A stretch of DNA of 17,451 nt from BRH-c32 sp041674625 (GCA_041674625.1 JBAYVI010000067.1:1-17451); one strand, 5' to 3'. Positions 7,906-14,881 are shown, counted from the stretch's first letter. Notes: generated by a model from the sequence alone, not told the origin. Made by a program: numbers and translations.

Positions 7906-7934
7906 AATATAAACTAATTAATATTATTAACCAA
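7906..7934 (-). promoter_or_regulatory. Possible promoter of the membrane-protein/winged-helix operon
   Basis: Minus-strand TATATT (7906-7911) as -10 lies 17 bases from TTGGTT (7929-7934), a poor -35. The palindrome copy B fills the spacer, a position from which a bound protein would block or remodel RNA polymerase contact. Confidence 0.3.
7915..7934. promoter_or_regulatory. Candidate operator, copy B (before the membrane-protein gene)
   Basis: The minus strand reads TTGGTTAATA-A-TATTAATTA. Its core GTTAATA-A-TATTAAT (7917-7931) is a 7+1+7 palindrome with one mismatch. It differs from copy A (6970-6989) only at the central base and one arm base, and has the same orientation relative to its downstream gene. 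Confidence 0.5.
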
Positions 7935-7947
7935 TTATTTTATAAAA

Positions 7948-8553
7948 TTAATTTCTATACAATTTCTGTACTTCTTTATACCTGAAACAACTTACTTCAT
8001 GATCGTTTATTAGTCCTGTGGCTTGGAGGTGAGCATATATAATTGTAGAACCGACGAATTTTAATCCTCTTTTCTTCATGTCTTTTGAAACCAAATCACT
8101 AAGTGAGCTTGTAGCAGGGAGTTCTTTAGTAGAATTGAATTTATTTATAACCGGTTTCCCTTCATTAAAACTCCATATATAATTAGTAAAAGAACCAAAC
8201 TCTTTCTGGATTTCAAGAAATCGAGAAGCATTATTTATAGCTGCTTCAATTTTAAGTCTATTTCTAATTATACCGACATCTTGTAATAATTCTTCAACTT
8301 TTCGTTTATCAAATTGTGCAACTTTTTTTGGGTTAAAGTTAGCAAATGCTTTTTTATACCCTGATCGGCGTTTTAATATTGTTTCCCAAGATAATCCTGC
8401 TTGAGCACTTTCTAATATCAAGAACTCAAAATGTTTTTTATCATCATAACAAGGGACTCCCCATTCTTCATCATGATATTTCATCATAAAATCTTTTTGT
8501 TTATGCCAAGCGCAACTATTATTCTCTTTGCTCAATTTCATTTCCATACTCAT
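7948..8553 (-). CDS. tag: DNA-3-methyladenine glycosylase I
   Basis: About 201 residues (E. coli Tag is 187). It removes 3-methyladenine from alkylated DNA as the first step of base excision repair in the cytoplasm. The zinc-snap ligands are all present: Cys14 (C-A-W-H), His27 (Y-H-D-E-E-W-G), His185 and Cys189 (H-E-V-S-C). The base-recognition residues also match: Tyr26, Glu48 and Trp56 in L-E-S-A-Q-A-G-L-S-W, equivalent to E. coli Tyr16, Glu38 and Trp46. In-frame ATGs lie at 8553, 8547 and 8541; the first has a G-rich GGGCGAG just upstream and is taken here, though any of the three would give an intact domain. A longer reading from a TTG at 8619 adds a hydrophobic leader foreign to the family and is rejected. 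It is divergent from the SPFH gene across a shared regulatory region. Confidence 0.93.
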   Translation of the reverse strand: MSMEMKLSKENNSCAWHKQKDFMMKYHDEEWGVPCYDDKKHFEFLILESAQAGLSWETILKRRSGYKKAFANFNPKKVAQFDKRKVEELLQDVGIIRNRLKIEAAINNASRFLEIQKEFGSFTNYIWSFNEGKPVINKFNSTKELPATSSLSDLVSKDMKKRGLKFVGSTIIYAHLQATGLINDHEVSCFRYKEVQKLYRN

Positions 8554-8601
8554 TCTCGCCCATATTTTTATTAAATGTAAAATACGAAACAAAAAAATAA
8601 T

Positions 8602-8630
8602 TTGACAATATGATAGCAAAGTGATATCAT
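8602..8630 (+). promoter_or_regulatory. Sigma70-like promoter of the SPFH/RHH operon
   Basis: TTGACA (8602-8607) is a perfect -35 and TATCAT (8625-8630) a 5/6 -10, with a 17-base spacer. Transcription would start near 8637, leaving a leader of about 24 bases that contains the ribosome site TGGAG. The -10 lies inside the palindrome at 8611-8640. Confidence 0.5.
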
Positions 8631-8640
8631 TATGCTATCA
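8611..8640. promoter_or_regulatory. 30-bp palindromic operator candidate between tag and the SPFH gene
   Basis: Arms TGATAGCA (8611-8618) and TGCTATCA (8633-8640) are perfectly complementary, and the centre TGATATCA (8622-8629) is itself a perfect palindrome on the same axis. Only 4 of the 30 positions (two pairs) break the symmetry. It covers the -10 element of the SPFH promoter, as expected of a repressor site. The ribbon-helix-helix protein encoded downstream is the obvious candidate binder (inference). Confidence 0.5.
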
Positions 8641-8660
8641 ATTAAATGGAGTTTGGTAAA

Positions 8661-9533
8661 ATGGAAACTATTACCGAAAAAAATGCTTTTAAGCTTAATG
8701 GCTACATCATGGTTGTTCTTGCTTTCTTACTCGCAGTTATTGATTTTTTTATTGTTATTGCAAATACCGATTCCGAAGAACCTTATTTTCTAATTTTCTT
8801 TATACCGATTTTGATATTATTAGTTTTTTTGATTCGCGGGTTCTTAGTAGTTCAGCCTAATGAATCAAAAGTATTGATTCTTTTTGGTAAATATATAGGA
8901 ACAATTCGTAATTCTGGTTTTTGGTGGGCGAATCCATTAGCCATTAAAAGACATGTCTCGCTAAGAATAAGAAATTTTAATAGCGAAAAAATTAAAGTAA
9001 ATGACATTCATGGCAACCCTATAGAGATCGCTGCTGTAATTGTTTGGAAAGTTGTTGATTGTGCTCGCGCTTTATTTGATGTCGAGAGCTTCGAGAAATT
9101 TGTAGAAATACAAAGTGAAACGGCTATTCGTGCTTTAGCAACAGAGTACCCTTATGATTCAAATGATAATGAAGAAGAATCGCTTAGAGGCAATACTAAA
9201 GAAATATCTGAGAATTTAAGACAGCAATTACAAACTCGATTAGAAGTAGCCGGCGTGCAGGTAGTAGAATCAAGACTTTCTCACCTCGCTTATGCACAGG
9301 AGATTGCTCAAGCAATGCTAAGAAGACAACAAGCCCAGGCAGTAGTTGCCGCTCGTCAGAAAATTGTGGAAGGTGCCGTTGGAATGGTTCAAATGGCTCT
9401 TGAAGCTTTGAACGAGAAAAATATTGTGAATCTTGATGAAGAGAAGAAAGCCGCAATGGTTAATAATCTTCTTGTAGCACTTGTTTCTGAAACCCAAGCT
9501 TCTCCGGTAATTAATACAGGGACACTTTATTAA
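8661..9533 (+). CDS. SPFH/Band-7 (prohibitin-like) membrane protein
   Basis: 290 residues. Two hydrophobic segments (about 13-33 and 41-59) anchor the N terminus, followed by an SPFH/Band-7 domain from about 62 (V-V-Q-P-N-E-S-K-V-L-I-L-F-G-K-Y) to about 235, with a glutamine- and alanine-rich helical stretch (A-M-L-R-R-Q-Q-A-Q-A-V-V-A-A-R-Q) typical of the family. The tail L-D-E-E-K-K-A-A-M-V-N-N-L-L-V-A-L followed by P-V-I-N-T-G-T-L-Y looks like a conserved subfamily ending. SPFH proteins form large membrane rings that organise lipid domains and partner proteases. The start is the ATG at 8661: the in-frame ATG at 8646 is embedded in the sequence that serves as ribosome site (TGGAG, 8647-8651, 9 bases upstream). 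The next gene begins 2 bases after the stop and encodes a ribbon-helix-helix protein. Confidence 0.88.
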   Translation: METITEKNAFKLNGYIMVVLAFLLAVIDFFIVIANTDSEEPYFLIFFIPILILLVFLIRGFLVVQPNESKVLILFGKYIGTIRNSGFWWANPLAIKRHVSLRIRNFNSEKIKVNDIHGNPIEIAAVIVWKVVDCARALFDVESFEKFVEIQSETAIRALATEYPYDSNDNEEESLRGNTKEISENLRQQLQTRLEVAGVQVVESRLSHLAYAQEIAQAMLRRQQAQAVVAARQKIVEGAVGMVQMALEALNEKNIVNLDEEKKAAMVNNLLVALVSETQASPVINTGTLY

Positions 9534-9535
9534 TA

Positions 9536-9712
9536 ATGGGAAAAAAGAAATTTTTACTAAGATTAGATGAAAAAATTCATGCCGCCCTGGAAAAATGGGC
9601 GGCTGATGATCTCCGCTCTATAAATTCTCAAATCGAATTTTTATTAAAAGAGTCTCTAAAAAAATCCAACCGAATTAAAGATGAATTAACAAAAACCTTA
9701 AATGAAAAATAA
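9536..9712 (+). CDS. Arc-like ribbon-helix-helix DNA-binding protein (58 aa)
   Basis: Begins M-G-K-K-K-F-L-L-R-L-D-E-K, with a short beta strand whose alternating residues would contact DNA (K-F-L-L-R-L, 5-10). Helix A (11-25, I-H-A-A-L-E-K-W-A) and helix B after the R-S-I-N-S-Q-I-E-F-L-L turn (27-41) complete the Arc/MetJ fold. A charged tail follows (K-K-S-N-R-I-K-D-E-L). The dimer would bind a palindrome. The ATG lies two bases after the SPFH stop, with no well-placed ribosome site, so translation is probably coupled. Its size and fold suit an operon autorepressor, and a 30-bp palindrome overlaps the operon promoter at 8611-8640. An antitoxin role was considered, but no toxin-like gene is adjacent. 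Confidence 0.82.
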   Translation: MGKKKFLLRLDEKIHAALEKWAADDLRSINSQIEFLLKESLKKSNRIKDELTKTLNEK

Positions 9713-9768
9713 TTTATAATATTTTTTTGGGTTTAAACCGTTTTATATATTTGTTTGTCTAAAATAGT

Positions 9769-9795
9769 ATGTCTAAATCCAAAAAATTTTTATAA
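9769..9795 (+). other. Possible 8-codon upstream ORF before the GH3 gene
   Basis: ATG at 9769 reads M-S-K-S-K-K-F-L then TAA, ending 8 bases before the GH3 gene's ATG at 9804. Its first bases (ATGTCTAAAT) repeat the true start region at 9804. No ribosome site is evident, so it may only reflect a small duplication of the start region. Confidence 0.2.
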
Positions 9796-9803
9796 GGTCC
9801 ATG

Positions 9804-12800
9804 ATGTCTAAATTCTTAAAGCTTGGTTTCTTTCTTTTACTCACTTTCTTTTTTTCAAATCAAATCTATTCACAGACTGTAACAGAAAGAATTGAATCAC
9901 TCCTTTCTCAAATGACTCTAGACGAGAAAATCCTCCAACTTCATGCAGAGGGGGGATTTAATACTGCTAATAACGACAGGTTGAATATTCCCGGTTTTAT
10001 TATGGCAGATGGACCTCATGGAGTTCGTGATGGTTTGGCTACTTCATTCCCAGTTGGTATTTCAATGTCAGCTACTTTTGATCCCGATTTAATCGAGAGA
10101 GTTGGAATTGCAATGGGTAAAGAGTTTCGTGGTAAAGGAAAACATCAGGCATTAGGACCTTGCCTCGATCTTACACGCGACCCACGAAACGGAAGAACAC
10201 CTGAAAGCGGCGGAGAAGACCCTTATTTAATAGGTAAAATTAATGCAGCACTTGTTCAAGGAATGCAATCAACCGGCACAATTGCAACCGTTAAGCATTA
10301 TAATGCAACTCATAAGCAGAATGGCAGGATGAGTAATAATTATACAATTGGTGATCCGATGTTGATGGTGGCTTATGGATTTAGTTTCCGTTCTGCACTT
10401 CAGGATGGAGGAGCTCTCTCTATAATGAGTGCTTACAATAAATTAAACGATCAATATGCTTCTGAGAACAAAAATTTACTTACTACGATACTTAGAAATA
10501 ATTGGGGTTTCCCATTTTATGTGGTTTCTGATTGGGGAGCAATTCATAATTCAGAACTTGCAATCAAAGCCGGTTGCAATATCTGTATGGGCAGCGATAA
10601 CTATAAAAATGACTTATTGAATTTGGTTAATAGTGGAGCGGTATCAGTAAGTATAATTGATGAAGCAGTAAGAAATGTTCTAAGAACAAAAATTTTAGCC
10701 GGGATGTTGGATTATTATCCGGCAGGAGATCCCGCTGATATCAATAGTTTTGCTCATCAAGCACTTGCTCTCGAAGCAGGTAAAAAAAGTTTGGTTCTTC
10801 TAAAGAATCAAGATAATCTTCTACCATTGGACAAAAACAAAATCAATAAAATTGCAGTTGTCGGTCCATTCGCAAATTCACTTCCACTTGATGGCGCCGG
10901 GAGTGCTTATGTCTCACCTTTTTATACTGTTACTCCTCGACAAGGAATTGAGAGTTATCTTGGTTCTTCTAAAGTTTCTTATGCAAAAGGTGTAGAAGTG
11001 GCTTCGGGTAATGCCTCTGATATTGGGACAGCGTTAAACATTTCGAAAACTTCTGACTTAGTAATATATTTTGGTGGATTAGATTCTTCTCAAGAAGGAG
11101 AAGGGTTCGATCGTTCGAATGGTTCTATAATGCTTCCAGGTAAACAGAATGATTTTATAAAACAGCTCAAATTAGTGAATCAGAATGTTATTGTAGTTTT
11201 AATCAGCGGTGGAGTTTGCTCTGTTACTCCATTTGTTGATGATGCAAAATCTATTTTATATGCTTTCTATCCGGGTCAAGAGGGTGGTAATGCCATTGCA
11301 CAAGTCTTATTCGGTGATTATAATCCTGCGGGGAGACTTCCTGTAACTATGCCTGTTAATGACAGCCAAATTACAGATGATATTACTGATTTTGATTTTA
11401 ATAATGACTATGCATGCGGTTATCGATATTATGATAAACAAGAAATGACACCTCAATATGCGTTTGGTTTTGGGTTAAGTTATACTCAATTTCAATATTC
11501 TAATTTAGCTATTTCGCCTGATGGTGGTACTTCAGGCGATGTTTATGAAGTGAGTTTTGATCTTAAGAATATTGGTTCTCGTGCAGGTGAGGAAGTATCT
11601 CAACTTTATTTATCTTATAAAGGTGCTGATGATTTAGTCCCACCCGTAAAAGAACTTAAGGGATTTAAAAGAGTTTATTTAGATGCAGGTGAAACAAAAA
11701 CTATTAAATTAATGGTAACAGCAAATGAACTGTATAGATATAATAATAATTCAGATGCGAAAATTTACCAAGTGCCTTCGGGGTATTTTACTTTCAGAGT
11801 TGGAGGTTCTTCAGATAATCTTCCATTAGAAAAAACAATTCATATTGCATGGCGTTCAATTAGGTCTGATTTACAAATCGCAAATATTTGGACGATGCCT
11901 CGCTATCCATTAAAAGGTCAGCAAGTTCATTTTGTAGCTTCGGTTATTAATAGGGGAAGTGGTTCAAGTCCTAAAGGGCAATTCTTACAAGTAAATTTTT
12001 TAGTGAATGGAGTAAAAATTAGTGAAGCATTACAATTTGCAGGATCAATTCCTGCTGGGGGTATGCAATTAATTGAAGGAAATGTAGGAGATGGTGCTGG
12101 TCCGAATTATTGGACTGCCGGAGAGCCGGGTGAATATACGATCGAAGCTATTGTTGATCTACCTAATACCATTACCGAGGATGTGGAAGGAAATAATAGT
12201 AAGTCAGTTAAGTTAGAAGTTTATCCTGAGCCGGCGGTAAATTTAGCACTCGGTAAATCGGTTAAAGCAACTTCCTCCGAAAGTAATTTATATCCAGCAA
12301 ATAACGTAACAGATGGAAATTATAGTACACGTTGGTCATCTCTATTTACTGATCCTCAATCGATTACTTTAGATCTTGGTTCGGTTATGGAATTTAATCA
12401 GATTAAATTATTCTGGGAAGCCGCCTATGGAAAAGATTATATAATTCAGGTTTCGGATAATGAAACAAATTGGAAAACAATTGCTACTAAAACAGATGGA
12501 AATGGAAGTATAGAAAAATATGATATCGAAACATCGGGTAGGTATATCAAAATAACAGGCACAGCTCGCGGAACTGAATATGGATATTCACTTTATGAAA
12601 TAGAAGTTTATAAAGCAGCAAAACCGGTTTCCGTTGAAGATGAAAAAGAAAGTTTGCTTCCTGTTAATTTCAAGTTAAGTAATAATTATCCGAACCCATT
12701 TAATCCTTCTACTACGATTGAATACCAATTGCCAAAAGAAGGAATTGTAAAAATAGAAATATATAATTCCCTCGGACAGTTGGTGAAAGTGTTATCGGAC

Positions 12801-12941
12801 TTATATCAGAATGCAGGTAAATATTCTATTAGTTGGAATGGAAAAGATACTAATGGTTCATCGGTTTCAAGTGGAATTTACTTTTATAGAATGAGCACAG
12901 AAGGATTTACACTCGTAAAGAAAATGATGCTTTTGAAATAA
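9804..12941 (+). CDS. T9SS-exported GH3 glycoside hydrolase with CARDB and discoidin-like domains
   Basis: 1045 residues. After a signal peptide (1-24, ending I-Y-S-Q) comes a GH3 TIM-barrel domain to about 300. It holds A-D-G-P-H-G-V-R (68-75), the conserved K-H pair (164-165) and S-D-W with the probable nucleophile Asp243. The second GH3 domain (about 310-565) carries E-G-E-G-F-D-R, where Glu433 is the likely acid/base. A fibronectin-III-like GH3 domain follows (583-680), then a CARDB domain (about 687-806, ending E-G-N-N-S-K), an F5/8 type C/CBM32-like domain (about 811-938) and a T9SS type A sorting domain (about 952-1045). It should release terminal beta-linked glucose, xylose or similar sugars from glycans at the cell surface; the exact substrate cannot be read from sequence. 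The second of two adjacent ATGs is taken because AAGG lies 6 bases before it. No other glycan gene is adjacent, so this is not a polysaccharide utilisation locus as seen. Confidence 0.92.
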   Translation: MSKFLKLGFFLLLTFFFSNQIYSQTVTERIESLLSQMTLDEKILQLHAEGGFNTANNDRLNIPGFIMADGPHGVRDGLATSFPVGISMSATFDPDLIERVGIAMGKEFRGKGKHQALGPCLDLTRDPRNGRTPESGGEDPYLIGKINAALVQGMQSTGTIATVKHYNATHKQNGRMSNNYTIGDPMLMVAYGFSFRSALQDGGALSIMSAYNKLNDQYASENKNLLTTILRNNWGFPFYVVSDWGAIHNSELAIKAGCNICMGSDNYKNDLLNLVNSGAVSVSIIDEAVRNVLRTKILAGMLDYYPAGDPADINSFAHQALALEAGKKSLVLLKNQDNLLPLDKNKINKIAVVGPFANSLPLDGAGSAYVSPFYTVTPRQGIESYLGSSKVSYAKGVEVASGNASDIGTALNISKTSDLVIYFGGLDSSQEGEGFDRSNGSIMLPGKQNDFIKQLKLVNQNVIVVLISGGVCSVTPFVDDAKSILYAFYPGQEGGNAIAQVLFGDYNPAGRLPVTMPVNDSQITDDITDFDFNNDYACGYRYYDKQEMTPQYAFGFGLSYTQFQYSNLAISPDGGTSGDVYEVSFDLKNIGSRAGEEVSQLYLSYKGADDLVPPVKELKGFKRVYLDAGETKTIKLMVTANELYRYNNNSDAKIYQVPSGYFTFRVGGSSDNLPLEKTIHIAWRSIRSDLQIANIWTMPRYPLKGQQVHFVASVINRGSGSSPKGQFLQVNFLVNGVKISEALQFAGSIPAGGMQLIEGNVGDGAGPNYWTAGEPGEYTIEAIVDLPNTITEDVEGNNSKSVKLEVYPEPAVNLALGKSVKATSSESNLYPANNVTDGNYSTRWSSLFTDPQSITLDLGSVMEFNQIKLFWEAAYGKDYIIQVSDNETNWKTIATKTDGNGSIEKYDIETSGRYIKITGTARGTEYGYSLYEIEVYKAAKPVSVEDEKESLLPVNFKLSNNYPNPFNPSTTIEYQLPKEGIVKIEIYNSLGQLVKVLSDLYQNAGKYSISWNGKDTNGSSVSSGIYFYRMSTEGFTLVKKMMLLK

Positions 12942-12967
12942 AAGTAATTATTAAAATATTTAAAGAA

Positions 12968-13002
12968 TACCTTAGCTGTGAATAAAATTCATGGCTAAGG
13001 TA
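12968..13002. terminator. Hairpin between convergent genes (probable bidirectional terminator)
   Basis: TACCTTAGC (12968-12976) pairs with GCTAAGGTA (12994-13002), and pairing continues inward with two G-U pairs to a 3-base AAA loop, giving a 16-pair stem. It lies 26 bases after the GH3 stop and 29 bases after the lipoprotein gene's stop on the other strand. Neither side has a clean T-run; the minus-strand exit (TTCTTTAAATATTTT) is the more T-rich. Confidence 0.55.
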
Positions 13003-13031
13003 CTCTAAAAAACATTATCATGAACTGGCGA

Positions 13032-13808
13032 CTATTGTAGCTTGAACATTATTGGGATAGCCACTTCACATTTCACAGCTTTCCCTTTAATCATTCCGGG
13101 TTTGAATTTTGTCTGCATTATTGCCTGTGTTGCAGCTTCATCTAAACCATTACCAACACCTTTAAGTATTTTTGTCCCTACTACATCGCCATTCTCATTT
13201 ATAAATGCTTTAACAAATACTTTACCCTGAATACCGGCTTTTTTTGCCTCTATAGGATATATAATATTCTTAGAAAGAGATGTAAATCCACCAATAATTT
13301 CAGGAACTTGCTCTACTTGGATATAATAGGAATCATTATTCTTTCCAAATAATCCAACTGTTGGGAGGCTTGAATAGGTCAATTCATATTTGCCATTTGA
13401 TTTTTTTGATGCACTAAAATCCCAAACAAATTGGAAATCTTTACTCACTCCATTTTCCTGATAAGATGAAAAATTCCAATTTTTAATTTCATCATAAATC
13501 ATTTTATCTAAATTCGGAGAAACACTTTTTACAACTTTCAATTTTGCGAATGAACCATCGCTTTTTGCATAAATTATATATTCAAAATTTATTGTCTCAT
13601 CTGTTCCTGAATACTCCGATAAAAGTTGATTTACTTCTTTTGTTAAAGTTTCTGCAAATTGAGTATCGGTTACCAATTTGCTATTTACTTCATCAGATTC
13701 AAGCATTTTATATTCATTTGCAAAACTTGGAATATAAGAATCTCCGCTGTTACTTTGGCAGCTTGTTATGGACAAAGATATTATTAAAAATGCTAATATT
13801 TTTTTCAT
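13032..13808 (-). CDS. Lipoprotein with two TonB-C-terminal-like domains
   Basis: 258 residues. The lipobox S-I-T-S-C gives Cys17 as the lipidated residue, so the protein is lipid-anchored and not inserted by a transmembrane helix as ordinary TonB is. Residues 165-258 are a strong Bacteroidota-type TonB C-terminal domain (Y-P-I-E-A-K-K-A-G-I-Q-G-K-V-F-V, N-E-N-G-D-V, G-L-D-E-A-A, F-K-P-G, ending P-I-M-F-K-L-Q). Residues 72-131 repeat the same pattern more weakly (F-E-Y-I-I-Y-A-K-S-D-G-S, K-S-V-S-P-N-L-D-K-M-I-Y-D-E-I-K-N-W-N-F). There is no proline-rich spacer, so direct energy transduction from ExbBD is unlikely; a partner-binding or envelope sensor role is inferred. The ATG has GAGG about 8 bases upstream. 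The gene starts 10 bases after the anti-sigma gene and ends at a convergent hairpin, so it is probably the last gene of the sigma operon. Confidence 0.85.
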   Translation of the reverse strand: MKKILAFLIISLSITSCQSNSGDSYIPSFANEYKMLESDEVNSKLVTDTQFAETLTKEVNQLLSEYSGTDETINFEYIIYAKSDGSFAKLKVVKSVSPNLDKMIYDEIKNWNFSSYQENGVSKDFQFVWDFSASKKSNGKYELTYSSLPTVGLFGKNNDSYYIQVEQVPEIIGGFTSLSKNIIYPIEAKKAGIQGKVFVKAFINENGDVVGTKILKGVGNGLDEAATQAIMQTKFKPGMIKGKAVKCEVAIPIMFKLQ

Positions 13809-13818
13809 AGTATTTACC

Positions 13819-14289
13819 TCACATTTTATTGGCTGTTATAATTATTGATTCTTCCCGTGTGGATTTTATTTCCGCTGACGGAATTGAATTTATTAAGAGT
13901 TTTATCATTTTTTCTTGATTCTCTACTTGCATTACTGTTCTTTCGAGTTGCTTTGAATTTATTTGTGATTCTTTAATAAAGTATACTGATATTGCTACCA
14001 TCACAATAACAAGTAGGTATACTAAATATTTTTGTATATAATTTTGAGAGTAATGGGGAGTCGTTTTAATATCAGCTTCTCTAAGAGAATTTAAAATTTT
14101 TGCATCAAATGAGAATGGGAATTTCTCATTTGATTTTTGAAATTCGTTTTTAATAATTCCACATTTTTTAAAATATTCTCGAAGACAATCATTTTTAGAA
14201 AGTTGAGTAAATAGATATCCTTCTTTTGATTTATCTAACTCACCATCAACAAATTCATTTATCATTATTTCTAATTCTTCATTTGTCAT
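13819..14289 (-). CDS. Single-span anti-sigma factor
   Basis: 156 residues. The N-terminal 40 residues follow the anti-sigma pattern (E-L-E-I-M-I-N-E-F-V-D-G-E-L-D, then a helix with S-K-N-D-C-L-R-E-Y). No zinc-binding H-x-x-x-C-x-x-C is present, so it is not a ZAS-type zinc protein. A single transmembrane helix spans about 87-105, followed by a short periplasmic part with a probable coiled coil (106-134, N-S-K-Q-L-E-R-T-V-M-Q-V-E-N-Q-E-K) and a 20-residue tail. The N terminus would hold the ECF sigma factor at the membrane, and the periplasmic part would receive the signal. The ATG overlaps the sigma gene's stop by 4 bp (ATGA). Sequence similarity is low, so the call rests mainly on position and topology. 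Confidence 0.78.
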   Translation of the reverse strand: MTNEELEIMINEFVDGELDKSKEGYLFTQLSKNDCLREYFKKCGIIKNEFQKSNEKFPFSFDAKILNSLREADIKTTPHYSQNYIQKYLVYLLVIVMVAISVYFIKESQINSKQLERTVMQVENQEKMIKLLINSIPSAEIKSTREESIIITANKM

Positions 14290-14831
14290 AATAAGTCTCC
14301 ATTTATAATTATATTTTCTAATAATTTTATCAATTTTTGTCTTGTTTTGTATAGTCTGCTTTTAACCAAATCCTCATCTATGTCCATAATTGAGGCGATT
14401 TCTTTATAAGATAATCCCGAATATTCTTTCAAGTAAAATGGTTCACTTTGTTCGGAAGGAAGATCATTTAGTCCTTTTAATACTATCTCCTTTAATTCCT
14501 TTTTTTCATATTCATCATAATAATTTGAATGATCGTTGGAAATATTTTCATTCTCGGTTGGATCATAATATTCCAAATGTTCGTTTCTAATTTTTTTCTT
14601 TCTTAAATAGCTGAAGATTTCGTTTCGTGTTGTTTTAAATAGCCAATAACTAATTGTGTCAAAATTTTTAATATTTTCAATATGTTGAAATAGTTTAAGA
14701 AAGACATTCTGAAGAATATCTTGGGAAATTGAGCGATTATTAAGCATCCTAACGCAATAATTAAACAATCCCTCTTTATGATGGTTATAAATTATTGTAA
14801 ACTGAATTATATTTTGACTCTTATTTTGCAA
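14286..14831 (-). CDS. ECF-type RNA polymerase sigma factor
   Basis: 181 residues. Sigma region 2 lies at about 12-78, with A/S-x-D-I-L-Q-N-V-F-L-K-L (35-47), the usual D-x-x-Q-x-x-F element, and the -10 recognition helix S-Y-W-L-F-K-T-T-R-N (61-70). A charged linker (80-112) leads to region 4 at about 113-168 (L-P-S-E-Q-S-E-P-F-Y-L-K-E-Y-S-G-L-S-Y-K-E-I-A, then V-K-S-R-L-Y-K-T-R-Q-K-L). No region 3 and no extra C-terminal domain is seen, as in ordinary ECF factors. There is no in-frame ATG before residue 29, so the start is a TTG, with AAGGA about 9 bases upstream. It directs transcription of an envelope-related regulon, held by the overlapping downstream anti-sigma factor. An ECF-like promoter upstream may make it autoregulatory. 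Confidence 0.92.
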   Translation of the reverse strand: MQNKSQNIIQFTIIYNHHKEGLFNYCVRMLNNRSISQDILQNVFLKLFQHIENIKNFDTISYWLFKTTRNEIFSYLRKKKIRNEHLEYYDPTENENISNDHSNYYDEYEKKELKEIVLKGLNDLPSEQSEPFYLKEYSGLSYKEIASIMDIDEDLVKSRLYKTRQKLIKLLENIIINGDLL

Positions 14832-14854
14832 AATTTTATTTCCTTTATATCTTA

Positions 14855-14881
14855 AAGATGTTTTAAATCTTCAAAAGTTGC
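14855..14881 (-). promoter_or_regulatory. Possible ECF-dependent promoter of the sigma operon
   Basis: On the minus strand GCAAC(TT) (14877-14881, -35-like) lies 16 bases from CATCTT (14855-14860, -10-like), the AAC plus 16-17 base plus GTC/ATC layout common to ECF promoters. The match is loose and AT-rich background makes it a tentative call. Confidence 0.25.

Noticed and set aside
8554..8619. N-terminal extension of tag from a TTG at 8619
   Set aside because: It adds a hydrophobic leader foreign to a cytoplasmic glycosylase and runs into the palindrome; ATGs just before the conserved C-A-W-H are better.
8646..8660. ATG at 8646 as start of the SPFH gene
   Set aside because: Its bases form the ribosome site (TGGAG) for the ATG at 8661, and nothing ribosome-site-like precedes it at the right distance.
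9536..9712. Toxin-antitoxin pair involving the RHH protein
   Set aside because: The neighbour is a 290-residue SPFH protein and no toxin-sized gene (RelE, HicA, PIN or Fic type) lies beside it.
9730..9739. GGTTTAAACC perfect palindrome as terminator of the SPFH/RHH operon
   Set aside because: It has no loop and no T-run after it; a ten-base palindrome alone is weak evidence.
13544..13810. Plus-strand open frame of 88 codons opposite the TonB-domain lipoprotein
   Set aside because: It is antisense to a well-supported lipoprotein gene, lacks a ribosome site and resembles no protein type.
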